Below, in pieces: positions 43,543-57,504 of a DNA stretch of 64,000 nt. Numbering within the stretch: the first letter of the stretch is position 1; every line of letters begins with the position of its first letter. The position numbers and the translations under genes are program-made. The notes below the pieces were generated by a model. It saw nothing but the letters and a program-made list of their open reading frames with translations, ran no database searches and had not been told where the DNA came from. The stretch covers positions 206,357,298 through 206,421,297 of the forward strand of contig NC_091119.1 of NCBI RefSeq assembly GCF_040183065.1, written 5' to 3'. The DNA is from Periplaneta americana. Its lineage: Eukaryota > Arthropoda > Insecta > Blattodea > Blattidae.

Positions 43543-44288
43543 TAGGGCTAGGATTTTGATGAAATTGCATCTTTTTTGTAGTAAGCCAGAAACATAGCTG
43601 CTTTAGTATTTATATGTTATGAGATAAACTGAGTGTTTTAAGACATATTTGTTAGGGCATTTTTTTTGCATTTTCTGCCTATTTCAACTCATAAGAGCAT
43701 CTTTTGTTTTGTTCGGTTATTTTTTAGGCATTTTCATTTAATTTTGGCCATAAATCCCCGTTATTAATGTAAAATAATGTCTATTTCCTTTGATATTTTC
43801 TTTACATATTTTGTTCATTAATACTCATTATTTTGTATAATATTTTAATCGTTTTTCTACACAAATATTGCCATTTTAACGTAGTACACCCCACGTAATG
43901 GATCAGTCCAACCATCCCTTCAATATAGATTCCTCTATACCTGCCTTGTGGTAAACTACACGGAAACTAAAAGTGAAGTAAATCCATGGTGCTACAGCCC
44001 ATGCAGGGCCAAGACCGACCAGCCGACTGCTGACCTCACGTCCATATGCTGACGCAGAGGTGAACGATCATACATGGAAACTACATTAGACAAAATAATT
44101 AAAGTGTACTATTTAGAAAAAATTATGTAAAATTTAATTTATTTACTAGTCTAAATATTAAGCAATACAAGACCTCTTTTTCTACTAAGGAAATTATGCA
44201 TAAAAGATCAATTTTAGGCCATTTTTAAGGACATTTTTGAAAGATTTTAGGTCATCATGATTTATAGGCCATCAAAATCCTAGCCCTA
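43543..44288. mobile_element. Non-autonomous hAT-like element (746 bp)
   Basis: Inverted ends TAGGGCTAGGATTTTGATG and CATCAAAATCCTAGCCCTA, flanked by an 8-bp near-duplication CTTATTAG (43535-43542) and CTTATCAG (44289-44296). An 8-bp duplication fits the hAT superfamily. The interior is T-rich with repeated GCATTTT/AGGCATTTT motifs. No transposase ORF. Confidence 0.8.
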
Positions 44289-44561
44289 CTTATCAGAAAT
44301 ATAATTGTATTTTTCTGTAGATTTACAATTAAATCATTCGAGATATTTAGCTGGCAATAAAGAAAACGAATCACGTTTCCATCAAATACAGAGTTTTCAA
44401 GTTAGCACTTGTCACAGAATTGTGTGGCTCGTTAGGGCACTTCATAATCATACAATGTGACACACAAATTTAATTTAACTTCATTTCATTTCCTGCGAAA
44501 CAGAATAAGCGTTATTATTAGAAATTTCGATGACAGTGCAATACAGTCACACAATGCCCTA

Positions 44562-44585
44562 AGGTCAATCGGAAGTGAGCTTCCG
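44562..44585 (+). promoter_or_regulatory. Conserved block upstream of gene 3
   Basis: AGGTCAATCGGAAG, four bases, CTTCCG: a 6-bp palindrome CGGAAG/CTTCCG 57 bp before the chosen ATG. The same block precedes exon 1 of gene 4 (63386-63409). It may be shared 5' UTR or a binding site (GGAA is an ETS-type core); the function is inference. Confidence 0.45.
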
Positions 44586-44641
44586 TGGCCGACATTTATA
44601 TGCACATATCTGGCTATCTACTCTGCTTATTCTCTTCCATC

Positions 44642-46047
44642 ATGCACTGGGGTTCGGAAGTATTTCTCGTCATAGTCACGCATTTCGTCACATCCGGTCA
44701 CGGATTCGAAGAGGTTTATAATCCAGGTAAGTTAATGATTACTCAGTTATGTCAACATATTTCACAATACTTCTATATATGGATTAAATGTTAATAATTC
44801 AATACAATAATTATTAATATGTTCCCAGCCTTAAAATGGGATGTAATAATTTTCGAGGCGATTTGAAAGAAATCTTAAGTTATCAGTAACATAAGACATA
44901 TTATTCAAAGTCCCAAGACAGTTATGCAAATCTAACTTTCAGGTAAAGCTATCTGTGAAACAGACTTGAATAATTTCAAAGGAAAATTGTTCCGGGGCCG
45001 GGTGTCGATCCTGGAACCTTTGGCTGAGCGCGCCAACGGTCTACTGACTAAGCTACCCAGGAAGACACCCAACACCGTCTCAATTTTTCCCAGATAGTTG
45101 TTTATTTTATTTATTTAGTAGTTTATTTTACGACGCTTTATCAACATCTCAGGTTATTTAGCGTGTGAATGATATAAAGGTGATAATGCCGACGAAATGA
45201 GTCCGGGGTCCAGCACCGAAAGTTACCCAGCATTTGCTCTTATTGGGTTGAGGGAAAACCCCGGAAAAAACCTCAACCAGGTAACTTGCCCCGACCGGGA
45301 ATCGAACCCGGGCCACCTGGTTTCGCGGCCAGACGTGCTGACCGTTACTCCACAGGTGTGGACGATAGTTGTTTATGTTACTACGTTCGAAATTAAGGTT
45401 TTACGTATAATTTGAGAAATTTACTGTTCCTTATAATTTTACAAATTAATATTAGAATTTAGTCATTGTGTGATACATAAGAAAATTCTTTCATTCACAC
45501 TTACACTGATTTACAAGGGGTAATGCTGTACTCTTAAATAAATCCTGCAATACGAATTTCTTCTAATGCGGTGCTTGGTTTCTTTTGTGAACCTCTGTAA
45601 TCATATGCATGCAATTCTGAATTGCATTTCCCTTCTTATTGGACTTCCAATAGCTTTACGTATATTATAGCCCTTGAAGTTAGACTGAAACGTGTTTTCC
45701 TTTCGAATTTTGTGATGGAGTCCAACATAAATTTTGCTGCATTTTCGTACAATATCGTATAAATTATAAGATTAATAGTGGTGGTGTTTAATTATAGGCA
45801 ATATAGTTTAAATACACATACAAACATATTTTCATTTACAATTTAATTATGAGTATTTTCTTGAAGAAACAGAAGAGGTATTATTGCTTAAGTTTCTGTA
45901 ATTGTCTTCTAAGTCCATATTCAATACATTATTTCACTTTTATAGTTTCTCCATCGCTCATTGAAGTTACGGTATTAAAATAATGTTGTATGAACTAAAA
46001 ACCTAGCATAGCCTACACAATGTACAGTAGGATTATTGCATTTCGAA

Positions 46048-46090
<43 letters not shown>

Positions 46091-47058
46091 CAGTATTAGT
46101 GGTGTGAGAAGAATTCGCAGTAGTAGTAGTAATAGTAGTAGTAGTGGTAGTAATAGTAATAGTAGTAGTAGTAGCAGTAGTAGTAGTAGGGGTAGTAATA
46201 GTAGTAGTAGTAGTAGCAGTAGTAGTAGTAGGGGTAGTAATAGTAGTAGTTGTAGCAGTAGTAGTAGTAGTAGTGGTAGTAGTAGTATTAGTAGTAGTAA
46301 TAGTAGTAGCAGCAGTAGTAGTGGTAGTAGTAGTGGTAGCAGTAGTAATAGTAGTAGTAGCAGTAGTAATAGTAGTAGTAGTGGTAGTAGTAGTAATAGT
46401 GGTAGTAGTGGTAGTAGTAGTGGTATCAGTAGTAATAGTAGTAGTTGTAGCAGCAGTAGTAGTGGTAGTAGTAGTAGTATTAGTAGTAGTAATAGTAGTA
46501 GTAGTAGTAATAGTAGTAGTAGTAGTAATAGTAGTAGCAGCAGTAGTAGTGGTAGTAGTAGTGGTAGCAGTAGTAATAGTAGTAATAGTAGTAGTAGCAG
46601 TAGTAATAGTAGTAGTAGTGGTAGTAGTAGTAATAGTGGTAGTAGTGGTAGTAGTAGTGGTAGCAGTAGTAATAGTAGTAGTTGTACCAGCAGCAGTAGT
46701 AGTAGTAGTAGTAGTGGTAGTAGTAGTAGTATTAGTAGTAGTAATAGTAGTAGTAGTAGTAGTGGTAGTAATAGTAATAGTAGTAGTAGTAGTAGTAGTA
46801 GGGGTAGTAATAGTAGTAGTAGCAGCAGTAGTAGTAGGGGTAGTAATAGTAGTAGTTGTAGCAGTAGTAGTAGTAGTAGTGGTAGTAGTAGTATTAGTAG
46901 TAGTAATAGTAGTAGCAGCAGTAGTAGTGGTAGTAGTAGTGGTAGCAGTAGTAATAGTAGTAGTAGCAGTAGTAATAGTAGTAGTAGTGGTAGTAGTAGT
47001 AATAGTGGTAGTAGTGGTATCAGTAGTAATAGTAGTAGTTGTAGCAGCAGTAGTAGTG

Positions 47059-47091
<33 letters not shown>

Positions 47092-47297
47092 GTAATAGTA
47101 GTAGTAGTAGTAATTGTAGTAGTAGTAGTAATAGTAGTAGCAGCAGTAGTAGTGGTAGTAGTAGTGGTAGCAGTAGTAATAGTAGTAATAGTAGTAGTAG
47201 CAGTAGTAATAGTAGTAGTAGTGGTAGTAGTAGTAATAGTGGTAGTAGTGGTAGTAGTAGTGGTAGCAGTAGTAATAGTAGTAGTTGTACCAGCAGC

Positions 47298-47332
<35 letters not shown>

Positions 47333-47432
47333 TAGTAATAGTATTAGTAGTAGTAATAGTAGTAGTAGTAGTAGTAACAGTGGTAGTAGTAGTGGTAGCA
47401 GTAGTAATAGTAGTAGTTGTACCAGCAGCAGC

Positions 47433-47464
<32 letters not shown>

Positions 47465-47593
47465 TAGTAATAGTATTAGTAGTAGTAATAGTAGTAGTAG
47501 TAGTAACAGTGGTAGTAGTAGTGGTAGCAGTAGTAATAGTAGTAGTTGTACCAGCAGCAGTAGTAGTAGTAGTGGTAGTAGTAGTAGTAGTAA

Positions 47594-47634
<41 letters not shown>

Positions 47635-50600
47635 TTAGGAGCAGTAGTAGATTACGTTGCTTACGACGAAGACGGATCTTTTACTTAACAGCTATTCATG
47701 TCATTTCTGATTATCAATGACGCTACGTTTGTTTCAGATGATTTAGATGTCTTACAGTTGAACTTCAATGAGGAGGACAATCACCTTTTCACACTCTCCA
47801 GACATGTGAGACAGACTGAACAAGACGAGTATGCCGAAACTGTTGAACGCAATATGGTGAGGAATCAGTTAATCCTTTAATTCTAAGTTTACTTTCGCTC
47901 TCGTATCCTTGTATTGTGACTTTAAATGAAGTGAAGCGAGACCGAAGGTCATGTTCAAGGTGTGTTCTATCAAGGAAAGTGATTAATAATATTCCTTTTA
48001 ATTGGGTATTTTAATTTTCTTAAATATTTCAGGCGATTAAAATATAATCTGTTTTGCGTTGATATTTGTGTATACAATTTTGAAATTAATATTCAAATCC
48101 TATTTCAAGTGACTTTATTACTAAATATAAAGTATAAATAGACTGTTCTGTGATGCCTATTAGTTTATATTATTGCTACAAGTAGGTCTATACAGGGTGG
48201 AGGTGAAATAACCCTGCAGATTGTAAGGAACGATATGGTATACTCAAATGAATAGAAAATCTATATTACGTTTTGTGATTAAATGCACTTTTAAATATAG
48301 AATTAAGTTGGAAGTTTCAGCAGCCTGACAACATCACCGCTAACACAGTCTTATTTCTTCTCGTAATTTAGGTGTAAGAATTAAAATGTGCCTCAGTGGA
48401 ACGTACAGCAGAGTCCGTATAGGTCAGTTTCTGTCAGATGCGTTTCCAATTCACTGTGGACTAAAGCAAGGAGATGCACTATCACCTTTACTTTTTAACT
48501 TTGCCATTAGGAAAGTCCAGGATAACAGAGAGGGTTTGGAATTGACCGGATTACATCAGCTGCTTGTCCATGCTGATGACGTGAATATGTTCGGAGAAAA
48601 TCCACAAACGATTAGGGAAAATACGGGAATTTTACTGGAAGCAAGCAAAGAGATAGGTTTGGAAGTAAATCCCGAAAAGACAAAGTATATGATTATGTCT
48701 CGTAACCAGAATATTCTACGAAATGGGAATATAAAATTTGTAAATTTATCCTTTGAAGAGGTGGAAAAAATTAAATACCTGGGAGCAACAGTAACAAATA
48801 TAAATGATATTAGGGAGGAAATTAAACACAGAATGAACATGGGAAATGCCTGTTATTATTCGGTTGAGAAGCTTTCGTCATATAGTCTGCTGTCAAAAAA
48901 TCTGAACGTTGGAATTTATAAAACATTTATATTACCGGTTGTTCTATATGGTTGTGAAACTTGGACTCTCACTTTGGGAAAGGAACAGAGAGTAAGGGTG
49001 TTTTAGAATAAGGTTCTTAGAAAATATTTGGGGCTAAGAGAGATGAAGTTACAAGAGAATGGAGGAAGTTACACTGCACAGAACTGCACGCATTGTATTG
49101 TTCACGTGACATAATTAGGAACATTAAATCCAGACGTTTGAGATGAGCAGGACATGTAGCACGTATGGGTGAATCCAGAAATGTATATAGTGTGTTAGTT
49201 GGAAGGCCGGAGGGAAAAAGACCTTTAGGGAGGCCGAGACGTAGATGGGAAGATAATATTAAAATGGATTTGAGGGAGGTGGGATATGATGGTAGAGACT
49301 GTATTAATCTTGCACAGGATAGGGACCGATAGCGGGCTTATGTGAGGGCGGCAATGAACCTCCGGGTTCCTTAAAAGCCGTTAAGTGAATAGTACAGAAG
49401 AAAACATCACATGCTGTAATTCAATTCATATGAATTTCTGGATCTTGTACTAAATTCACCTGTCAAATTATTTCAGATGTGCTGCCAAATCAAGCGTGAT
49501 CCGAAACGTGCCAGAAAGGAGCGTAACTGGGAAGAAGAAAGGAAAATCAGGAAGACATGCGAAGCATTGGCTCCTCGTAAGTCCTATCTGTATCATACAA
49601 TCAGTGGAACAAAATGTAAAGTGTTGGACTTCAATTACGTTTTGAGTTTATTTTTTAATACAAAGTGATTTCACTTGTTTGTTCATATTTTATCGACAGA
49701 AAATGCAAGCGAGACCTCTGAGGAGAGATTGAATAAAATGACGGTGAGTTTTAATTCCTAGTTCCCTTTCAATAGACTGGAAAATTATAGATGTGTCATA
49801 ATTCCATATGAACTACCATGACTACAAATTTATAAACATTTCTATTCCTTCCAGTGTTATGTTGATTGCTCGTTCAAGAAGCACAATGCTGTAAGTATTC
49901 CATGTAACATTTGCTTTGGTTACAGTTAGAAGAATAATATTTCAATACAGAAAGAGGAATTCAGTATCCTAGCAACAGAGTTTGAAATTCTGCCCTTGGT
50001 ATTGTGCAGTCTAGGCTAGTGTTTAATGTGATATCAGCGGTTCAATTATTGAATTATGAATTGCAGAAATTAAATATGTCCATTTGAGTAAATTTTTAGG
50101 GACACAAAATACTGTTTATGCTCGACCATGCCGAAATGTAGTAATTATACACCTGGTAGTAGCCCTTTAATGCACCTCATTAAAGTACACCTATTCATAT
50201 AGTTCAGTTGTTCAGCCAATGAGAAATCACCATTGTAGCATCATAAAACCGCAATTATCGATTATTCTCGGATATGCAATCGAAAGACAACTAACGAAAC
50301 GTCACGGAGGCTGGAAATCCAATACTGTCGCAGAAGGTTATATTCTGTTACTATAATAATTAGTGTTAACTGTAAATAATATTCAAATAAATTCAATTTG
50401 TCATCTCGTTTTTGAATTCTAAATCAATTTCCAGGTTATATCAAGATTAATATTCATGTTATTCTCTAGATTACTGCCACACTGACTACTGCGATGTTAT
50501 ATAAAGTAACCACAATGCAAATTTGAGCAGAAGGCTACAACGTGTGCATAATGCGTGCGTCCGTTATATTTGTAATATTCGTAAGTATGATCATGTTTCC

Positions 50601-51389
50601 CCGTCTTTCCAAACTCTGTCTTGGCTAAGGCTAAGCGATCGACGAGCCCTGCATTCTCTTGTTCTCTTATTTCAAATTCTGCGCACCGCTACCCCAATCT
50701 ATTTGGCTTCTCTTTTTCAAAATTTATCCGCATATCATCGGCTAATTACAAGATCTCATCATAACAATTTACTCATTATACCTCACAACAAGACATCTTT
50801 ATATTCTTCATCTTATACAGTTTCAGTTGCTAGAAATTGGAACTCGCTTCCGAGTGATGTAAGGGGTTGTTGGACAATAACTTCATTTAGGTCAAAATTA
50901 CATAAATTCTTACTTAACAGATTAATTGCTGATTAATATTTGTTACTTATAATGAAACTAACATCTGTCCATTCTTATTATTATCATTAATTTCTCTAAA
51001 TATATTTACAAAATCTCTAATGGCAATTACATTAATATTCTTATTATAGAAATATATTTTAGATTTACATACATATATTTTTTTTTCTCCCTGTAACATA
51101 GTTCTAGTAAGCTTATATTAAATTAATTTTCATCATTTTACTAGCTATCCCCAATATTAAATTAATTATAATTGATTGAATTAAATTAGCTCATAAATTA
51201 AGTTACTACTTTACCTTATAGGTGTATCTAAATTTAAATAAATATGTAGTCTACTAGTCGTTAAATTGAACAATATAGCTGGAGAGCCTTTTAAGTGTAG
51301 TGTAAATATTTGTAATTTAAATATGTATTGTATTGATTAAGGCTGGTTGAGTGGAAGAGAAGACCTTAACTCTGCCAGCGAAAATAAAA

Positions 51390-51434
<45 letters not shown>

Positions 51435-51999
51435 GGTCAATGACATTCGTTCCTCGGAAAAATCAATACTTTCGCGTCTGCGCACATCTCAAATTTAGAA
51501 GGTCAGTTCCGCTCTTCACTTAAATAACCATAACATGAATATTTATGAATAATTTCAAGTTAGAAATATGATCGAGCATAAAAAGTCGTATGGAACTTGC
51601 CTAAAATGGTAATTAAGACGCTCGTATGAAAATTATGAACTCGCCTGCGCTCGTTTCATAAACAAACATACTCGCGTCTTAATTACTACCAATATAGGGT
51701 AGTTGCATAATGTACTATTATCTTCAAATGCGTTTGGTATTTGGAAGCGACTATTTTCATTAAAGCACATCAATAAGTTCTTGTGTTTGACATAGGCTAC
51801 ATGAAATTTATTTTTTTTTTCAATGTTTTTCCGAAAAAAAAATTGAATTGCCTGGACATATGGAGTTTATGAAATTCACGACTAGTAACAATTATTTAAT
51901 TTCTACAAAATAACTTCTAGGTGAAGAAGGCAGAGAAGGACATTTTTTTTTATCTTATAAAGCACTTTGAATGTATATTTAAGCCAAGAAATTGAAAAG

Positions 52000-52039
<40 letters not shown>

Positions 52040-55000
52040 TGCGGAATTATATGTGAATAGCATATTTAATTATTCAAATTTCTTCACACCTATACTTACT
52101 TACTTACTAGCTTTTGAGGAACCCGGAGGTTCATTGCCGCCCTCACATAAGCCCGCCATTGGTCCCTATCCTGAGCAAGATTAATCCAGTCTCTATCATC
52201 ATATCCTACCTCCCTCAAATCCATTTTAATATCTTCCCATCTACGTCTCGGCCTCCCTAAAGGTCTTTTTCCCTCCGGCCTCCCAACTAACACTCGAGTT
52301 ATGTGTAGGCTCTCTTTTCCAATAGTCGGTTTAAAAATATCCTTCCGTCCTACTATAGCATTGAAATCCCCCAATAAAATTTTCATGTGATATCTAGGTA
52401 AGTGATCAAAAGTCTGTTCCAATTCCTCATAGAAGCTATCCCTATAAAAAAACAAAGAAAAACCATCTAAATTCTTTTAGTTTTTAAAACATTCCATATG
52501 ACTTTGACTTCTAGTGTTCCTGCAATTCACCGTAACTTAGCCTATTTTCTGCCTTCCCCTTAGTGTCCGCATATGATCTATATCATATCGTCTATCATTT
52601 GATATCTTCTTCTGCCCCGAACTCTTTTCCCGTTCACCATTCCTTCCAGTGCATCCTTCAGCAAGCAGTTTCTTCTCAGCCAGTGACTCAACCAATTCCT
52701 TTTTGTCTTCTTTATCAGTTTCAGCATAATTCTTTTTTCACCCACTATTTCCAACACAGCTTCATTTCTTATTCTGTCTCTCCACTTCACACGCTCCATC
52801 CTTTTCCATATCCACATTTCAAATGCTTCTAATCGCTTCTCTTCACTTCGTTGTAATGTCCATGCTTCTGCCCCATACAATGCCACATTCCACACAAGGC
52901 ACTTCACTAGTCTCTTCCTTAGTTTTTTTTTCCAGAGATCCGCAGAAGATGCTCTAACTTTCTTTAGCCATGCTATCCTCCTTGTAGGTATCTAAAATGC
53001 GTTCAATTTAAAAGAGAAGAAAATATTGAAAAGTACGTAACATACCTGACTATGAGTAAATTTATACGTCTCAATTAAATTAGTAATCAAGCAAGAATCA
53101 ATACTTTGTGGCACAAATGCACTGAAACGGAGGGACATCATTTCCAACGTATTATGCTGTTGCTGACTATGGTTGTGTCCCTTTTAAATTGAACACTCTG
53201 TATTACTTTAATTTCGGACTTGGTTATAACTTACGTGTAGAATTTTATTATCAAAGCGATTTTGTAATTATTCATTAAATACGTGCAGTCTTAGAAAAAC
53301 GTTTTGTCTCACAGACACTTTATAAGTTCCAGAAAGGAGGCAGTGCGCATGATCAGACATACAACGAAACAAAACTAATTTTATTACCTCCACTACCTCT
53401 TGTGAACCAGGTCGCACGTCCTCTGATCATACGCACTTCCTCCTTTCTGGAACTTGTAAAGTTTCTGTGCGACAAAACTTTTTTCTAGGACTGTACGTAT
53501 TTAATGAATAATTACGAAATCGCTTTGATAATAAAATTCTACACGTAAGCTATAACCAAGTCCGAAATTAAAGTTTCTGTGCGACAAAACTTTTTTTCTA
53601 AGACTGTACATAATTCAAGACGTAGATGGGAGGATAATATTAAAATGGATTTGAGGGAGGTGGGATATCATGATAGAGACTGGATTAATCTTGCTCAGTA
53701 TAGGGACTTATGTGAGCGCGGCAATGAACCTCCGGGTTCTTTAAAAGCAATAAGTAAGTAAGTACATGATTCAAATATTTACTTAAAAGAAGACTGATTT
53801 AAGGCAAGCTACACATTTGTAAATGTCCAAACATCTCAAACAACTTGTCGAATATTAAAGGGTGGCTAGTAAATTATAAAACTGTATAGGTATGGAAAGT
53901 ATCATACAATGGTGCACATGATATTAATGGCAGTTTTCTTTTACACAGTAATAATGACAAAGTTCTGGGTAGAAAATTTTGAATTCCAAGTAGAGGTTCA
54001 GCATGATGTAAACATCTATGGTTAACGACAAACAGTGTATTGCTAGAAGTTAACATATGAGGCTATCAAATGCAAAACTCGCCTTATCCAGGTAAAGTGA
54101 TTTGTCAGAAAACAGGAAAAACCTCTGCAAGACAAACCGTAAAGATTTTGAAATGTATTTTAATGCTATCATTTTCTTACAAAGCCCTACAACTAACATG
54201 CATCATATGAAAAATCAGACACCAATATTACGACAGTGAAACACAATTTAATTTTGGATAAGGCGAGTTTTACACTGTACTGTTGTGGATAAGACATGCT
54301 TTGGTTGTTACAACATATGCTTTTATAAAAAAAATAGCTTTACTTTTCTCATTTACTATTCACTATCTTTGCTTCACAACATAAATGAATAACTTCTTAT
54401 AATTTAGTGCAAATACACATACTATTCTTTATACAGAATGTCCCATTTATCTCGTGCGCCTATTTCTTAATGGTAGTACAGCAAACATTGGATAAGAAGA
54501 GTTTTGCTCTAAATTATTAGATGGATCAGACTTGGTTTTGTACGAAGAACTGTTATGGATATGGACAGTTTTGCATTTATAGTAGTTTTCTGAGCTCTAT
54601 GGAAGAGGAATTAGACAAGATTTGCACAAACCGACTATATCAGTGGATAGAGAGCTGCAAGTAGTACAACATTCCATATGTAACTCACTTTTTTTTTAAT
54701 TTTGGATAAGACGAGTTTTGCACTTGATAGCCTCATATATACGCAATATTTTCCAGACTGATTCCAGTGGAAACATACTGCTCGATGAAGCCATGACGTT
54801 TTTGGAAGATGAAGGTCTGAGCGGTGAATTAATTTTAGATAAAGTAAAGTTATTCTGCGGAAACTATAGTTCAGGTAAGCATATTTAACGTTTTATTTTT
54901 GTTATTATGTCATACAGTAGGAAAGACTATCGGAAAAGTCAACAGTAACAGGTAAAACACAAGAAAAACAATCGCAATATTGCCTAAATCTAAAAATCTC

Positions 55001-57445
55001 GGTCAACCAACAAGAGACAAGTCGTTTTAAGGTATTCTTTTCAAGATCAAAAATTTCATTCGGCAATTTATCGTATATTTATCGAGTAATTATGCATTGC
55101 CTTTGACAGTCTACATTTAGGAATGTCAAAGTAATTCTTCTTCCTAAGATCATAAGTGAGTGAACAACTTACAAGGGAACCTGACAATTCATGGTGCTTG
55201 AATTGATTGAAAATACATTTTTAAGCTAATATTCGTTTGTTAAGAAACGTGGTGATAGTCGTTCGTTTCGCTTTTTCCTCGGTGTAAGTAGCAACGATTT
55301 TCAAGTCAGTATATTTCGTAAACGAGGCAAAGATGAAACGAAAGATTAACGTTCTTAAAGAACCAAAATTATCTGAAATATGCATTTTCATTACATTCAA
55401 GCACAGTGACCTGGGACGCTTCCCTTGTTAGATTTACTTGGAAAAGATTCACATGAAACGTTTTCTAACGTGTGAAAGCTGAAACAAAATATTAAATTTA
55501 ATTTTAATTTAATAAAAAATATCATTCGTTCACAAATGGGGGTACTTAATAAACGTGAGGAGTATAAAAACAGCCAATGTAACACAGTCTAATGTGAAGT
55601 ACTTAACTGTGATATTAATTTCCAAATGAATCCAATTCTCTGTAATGACAGGATTATTATTATTCATTACAATTTCAAACAACTCATTGGCGTCATATTG
55701 ATGCGTTAATCCTTTCGACTATCAATTGCATTGTTTTCTGCAGACTAGGCCGCATGGAATGAGGAAGCGATTATGAAGTAGTTAACGAGAAGGCCCCGCC
55801 TTGTTGAATTTAAATGCGGGGAGTATGAAAACAGAAATAAAAAGAAACATCAAACTCTCCAAATTCTTACAAACTTTTATTTCAAATCGTTACTATGGCA
55901 ACCATATTCTCAATAGCAATCACGAATAGCCTAAAAGTTTTACGCAATTACAATGGATTACTCCAATTTCTTATCATTTTTTTATGCTCGACCATGCCGA
56001 AATATAGTAATTATACACCTGGTAACAGTTCTTTAATGCATGTAATTAAAGTTCAGGTTTTCGATTATTCTCGGCAATCGAAAGACAACTAGCAAAACGT
56101 CACGCAGGCTGAAAATCCAATACTGTCGCAGAAGGTTATGTTCTGTTACTATAATAATTATTATTATAATTAGCGTTAATTGTAAACAATATTCAAATAA
56201 ATTCAATTTGTCATCTCGTTTTCAATGTCGAATTCAATTTCAAAGTTATATCAAGTTTAACGTTTATCTTACTCTCTAGATTATCTCAAGGTCGTCGACA
56301 TTCGTTGCCCGGAAAAAATCAATACTTTCGCGTCTGCGCACATCTCATAATTTACGAGATTGCACAAGATTAGTTCGCTCCCCAGTCACATAAGAATAAC
56401 ATGAATACTTATGAATAATTTCAAGTTAGAAATATGGTCGAGCATAAAAAGTCGTATGAAACTTGCCTATAGGCCTAATGGTAATTAAGACGCTCGTATG
56501 AAAATTATGAAACTCGCTTGCGCTCGTTTCATAAACATCCTCGCGTCTTGATTACTACCATTATAGGCTCGTTGCATAATGTAATTGTTAAATTTCAGAC
56601 TAGTGAAAGATAAACCAGCTAAGTTGATATGACAATATTAATAATATAAGCTTGATGAGACGAAACCTACGTTTTATGATTTGCAGAAATGACGTCGAAA
56701 GATGCCAAGAAGTACACCTGTCCCCGTCAGTCACTTCATTTCATGCTTTGTACGAAGGACATTATTCATAAGGTAACCACTATTCAATTCAATTCAGAAT
56801 TGTTAATTTAAATTAATGCTAGCATAATTACGAACTTAACGTCGCCTATGGATACGTGATATAAATAAGATAAAAATTATAGAGGATAGGGGAAAGTAAA
56901 ATATTATAATAAAGTCTGTCTGTATAAAACATAGCTACGATTGTGACCTTTTGATAAATGTTGATGGACTGCAAAATACAGTCCATTTACCTAAGATTTT
57001 ATTTCCAAATATTATTTCCTTTTTTTACAGTTCTGTCCAGAGGAAATGTGGAATAGACGTAAGTAGTTTTCTTCTTACAAGAGTGTAAATCTACGATATC
57101 CATTAAAAATGAATTAAACATCAAGATCACATTACGCCATTATTGGCATTCGGCACAATACTAAACATAACGGTATTGGCAAAAAGTGGACGTAGAACTG
57201 TTGTAAATCCCAGCGTCTACAGCGACACAAGATTATGATCACTAGGTCTATTGTCAGCTAATTCAGGTGTGGAAGAATGAGTAGGTGAAGCGCCGACAGA
57301 CCGATGGACGATGGATCAATATTTAAAGAGCGGGGGAGAGGTAATGGTTGGGAGGATTAGGTACATGGGTGGACGAATGGAAGTAAGACAGGTGAGAGGG
57401 TGAATTGATGCAAGAGAGGGAATTGGTTGGAGAGGAAACGGAAGA

Positions 57446-57504
<59 letters not shown>

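Noticed and set aside
44585-44641. Upstream in-frame ATGs as the start of gene 3
   Set aside because: Not ruled out, but gene 4 has no ATG there and the conserved block lies at this point, so 44642 is preferred.
46020-47720. 566-aa Ser-rich and 514-aa Val-rich ORFs
   Set aside because: Translation of an AGT trinucleotide array in intron 1 of gene 3; no start context, domain or codon diversity.
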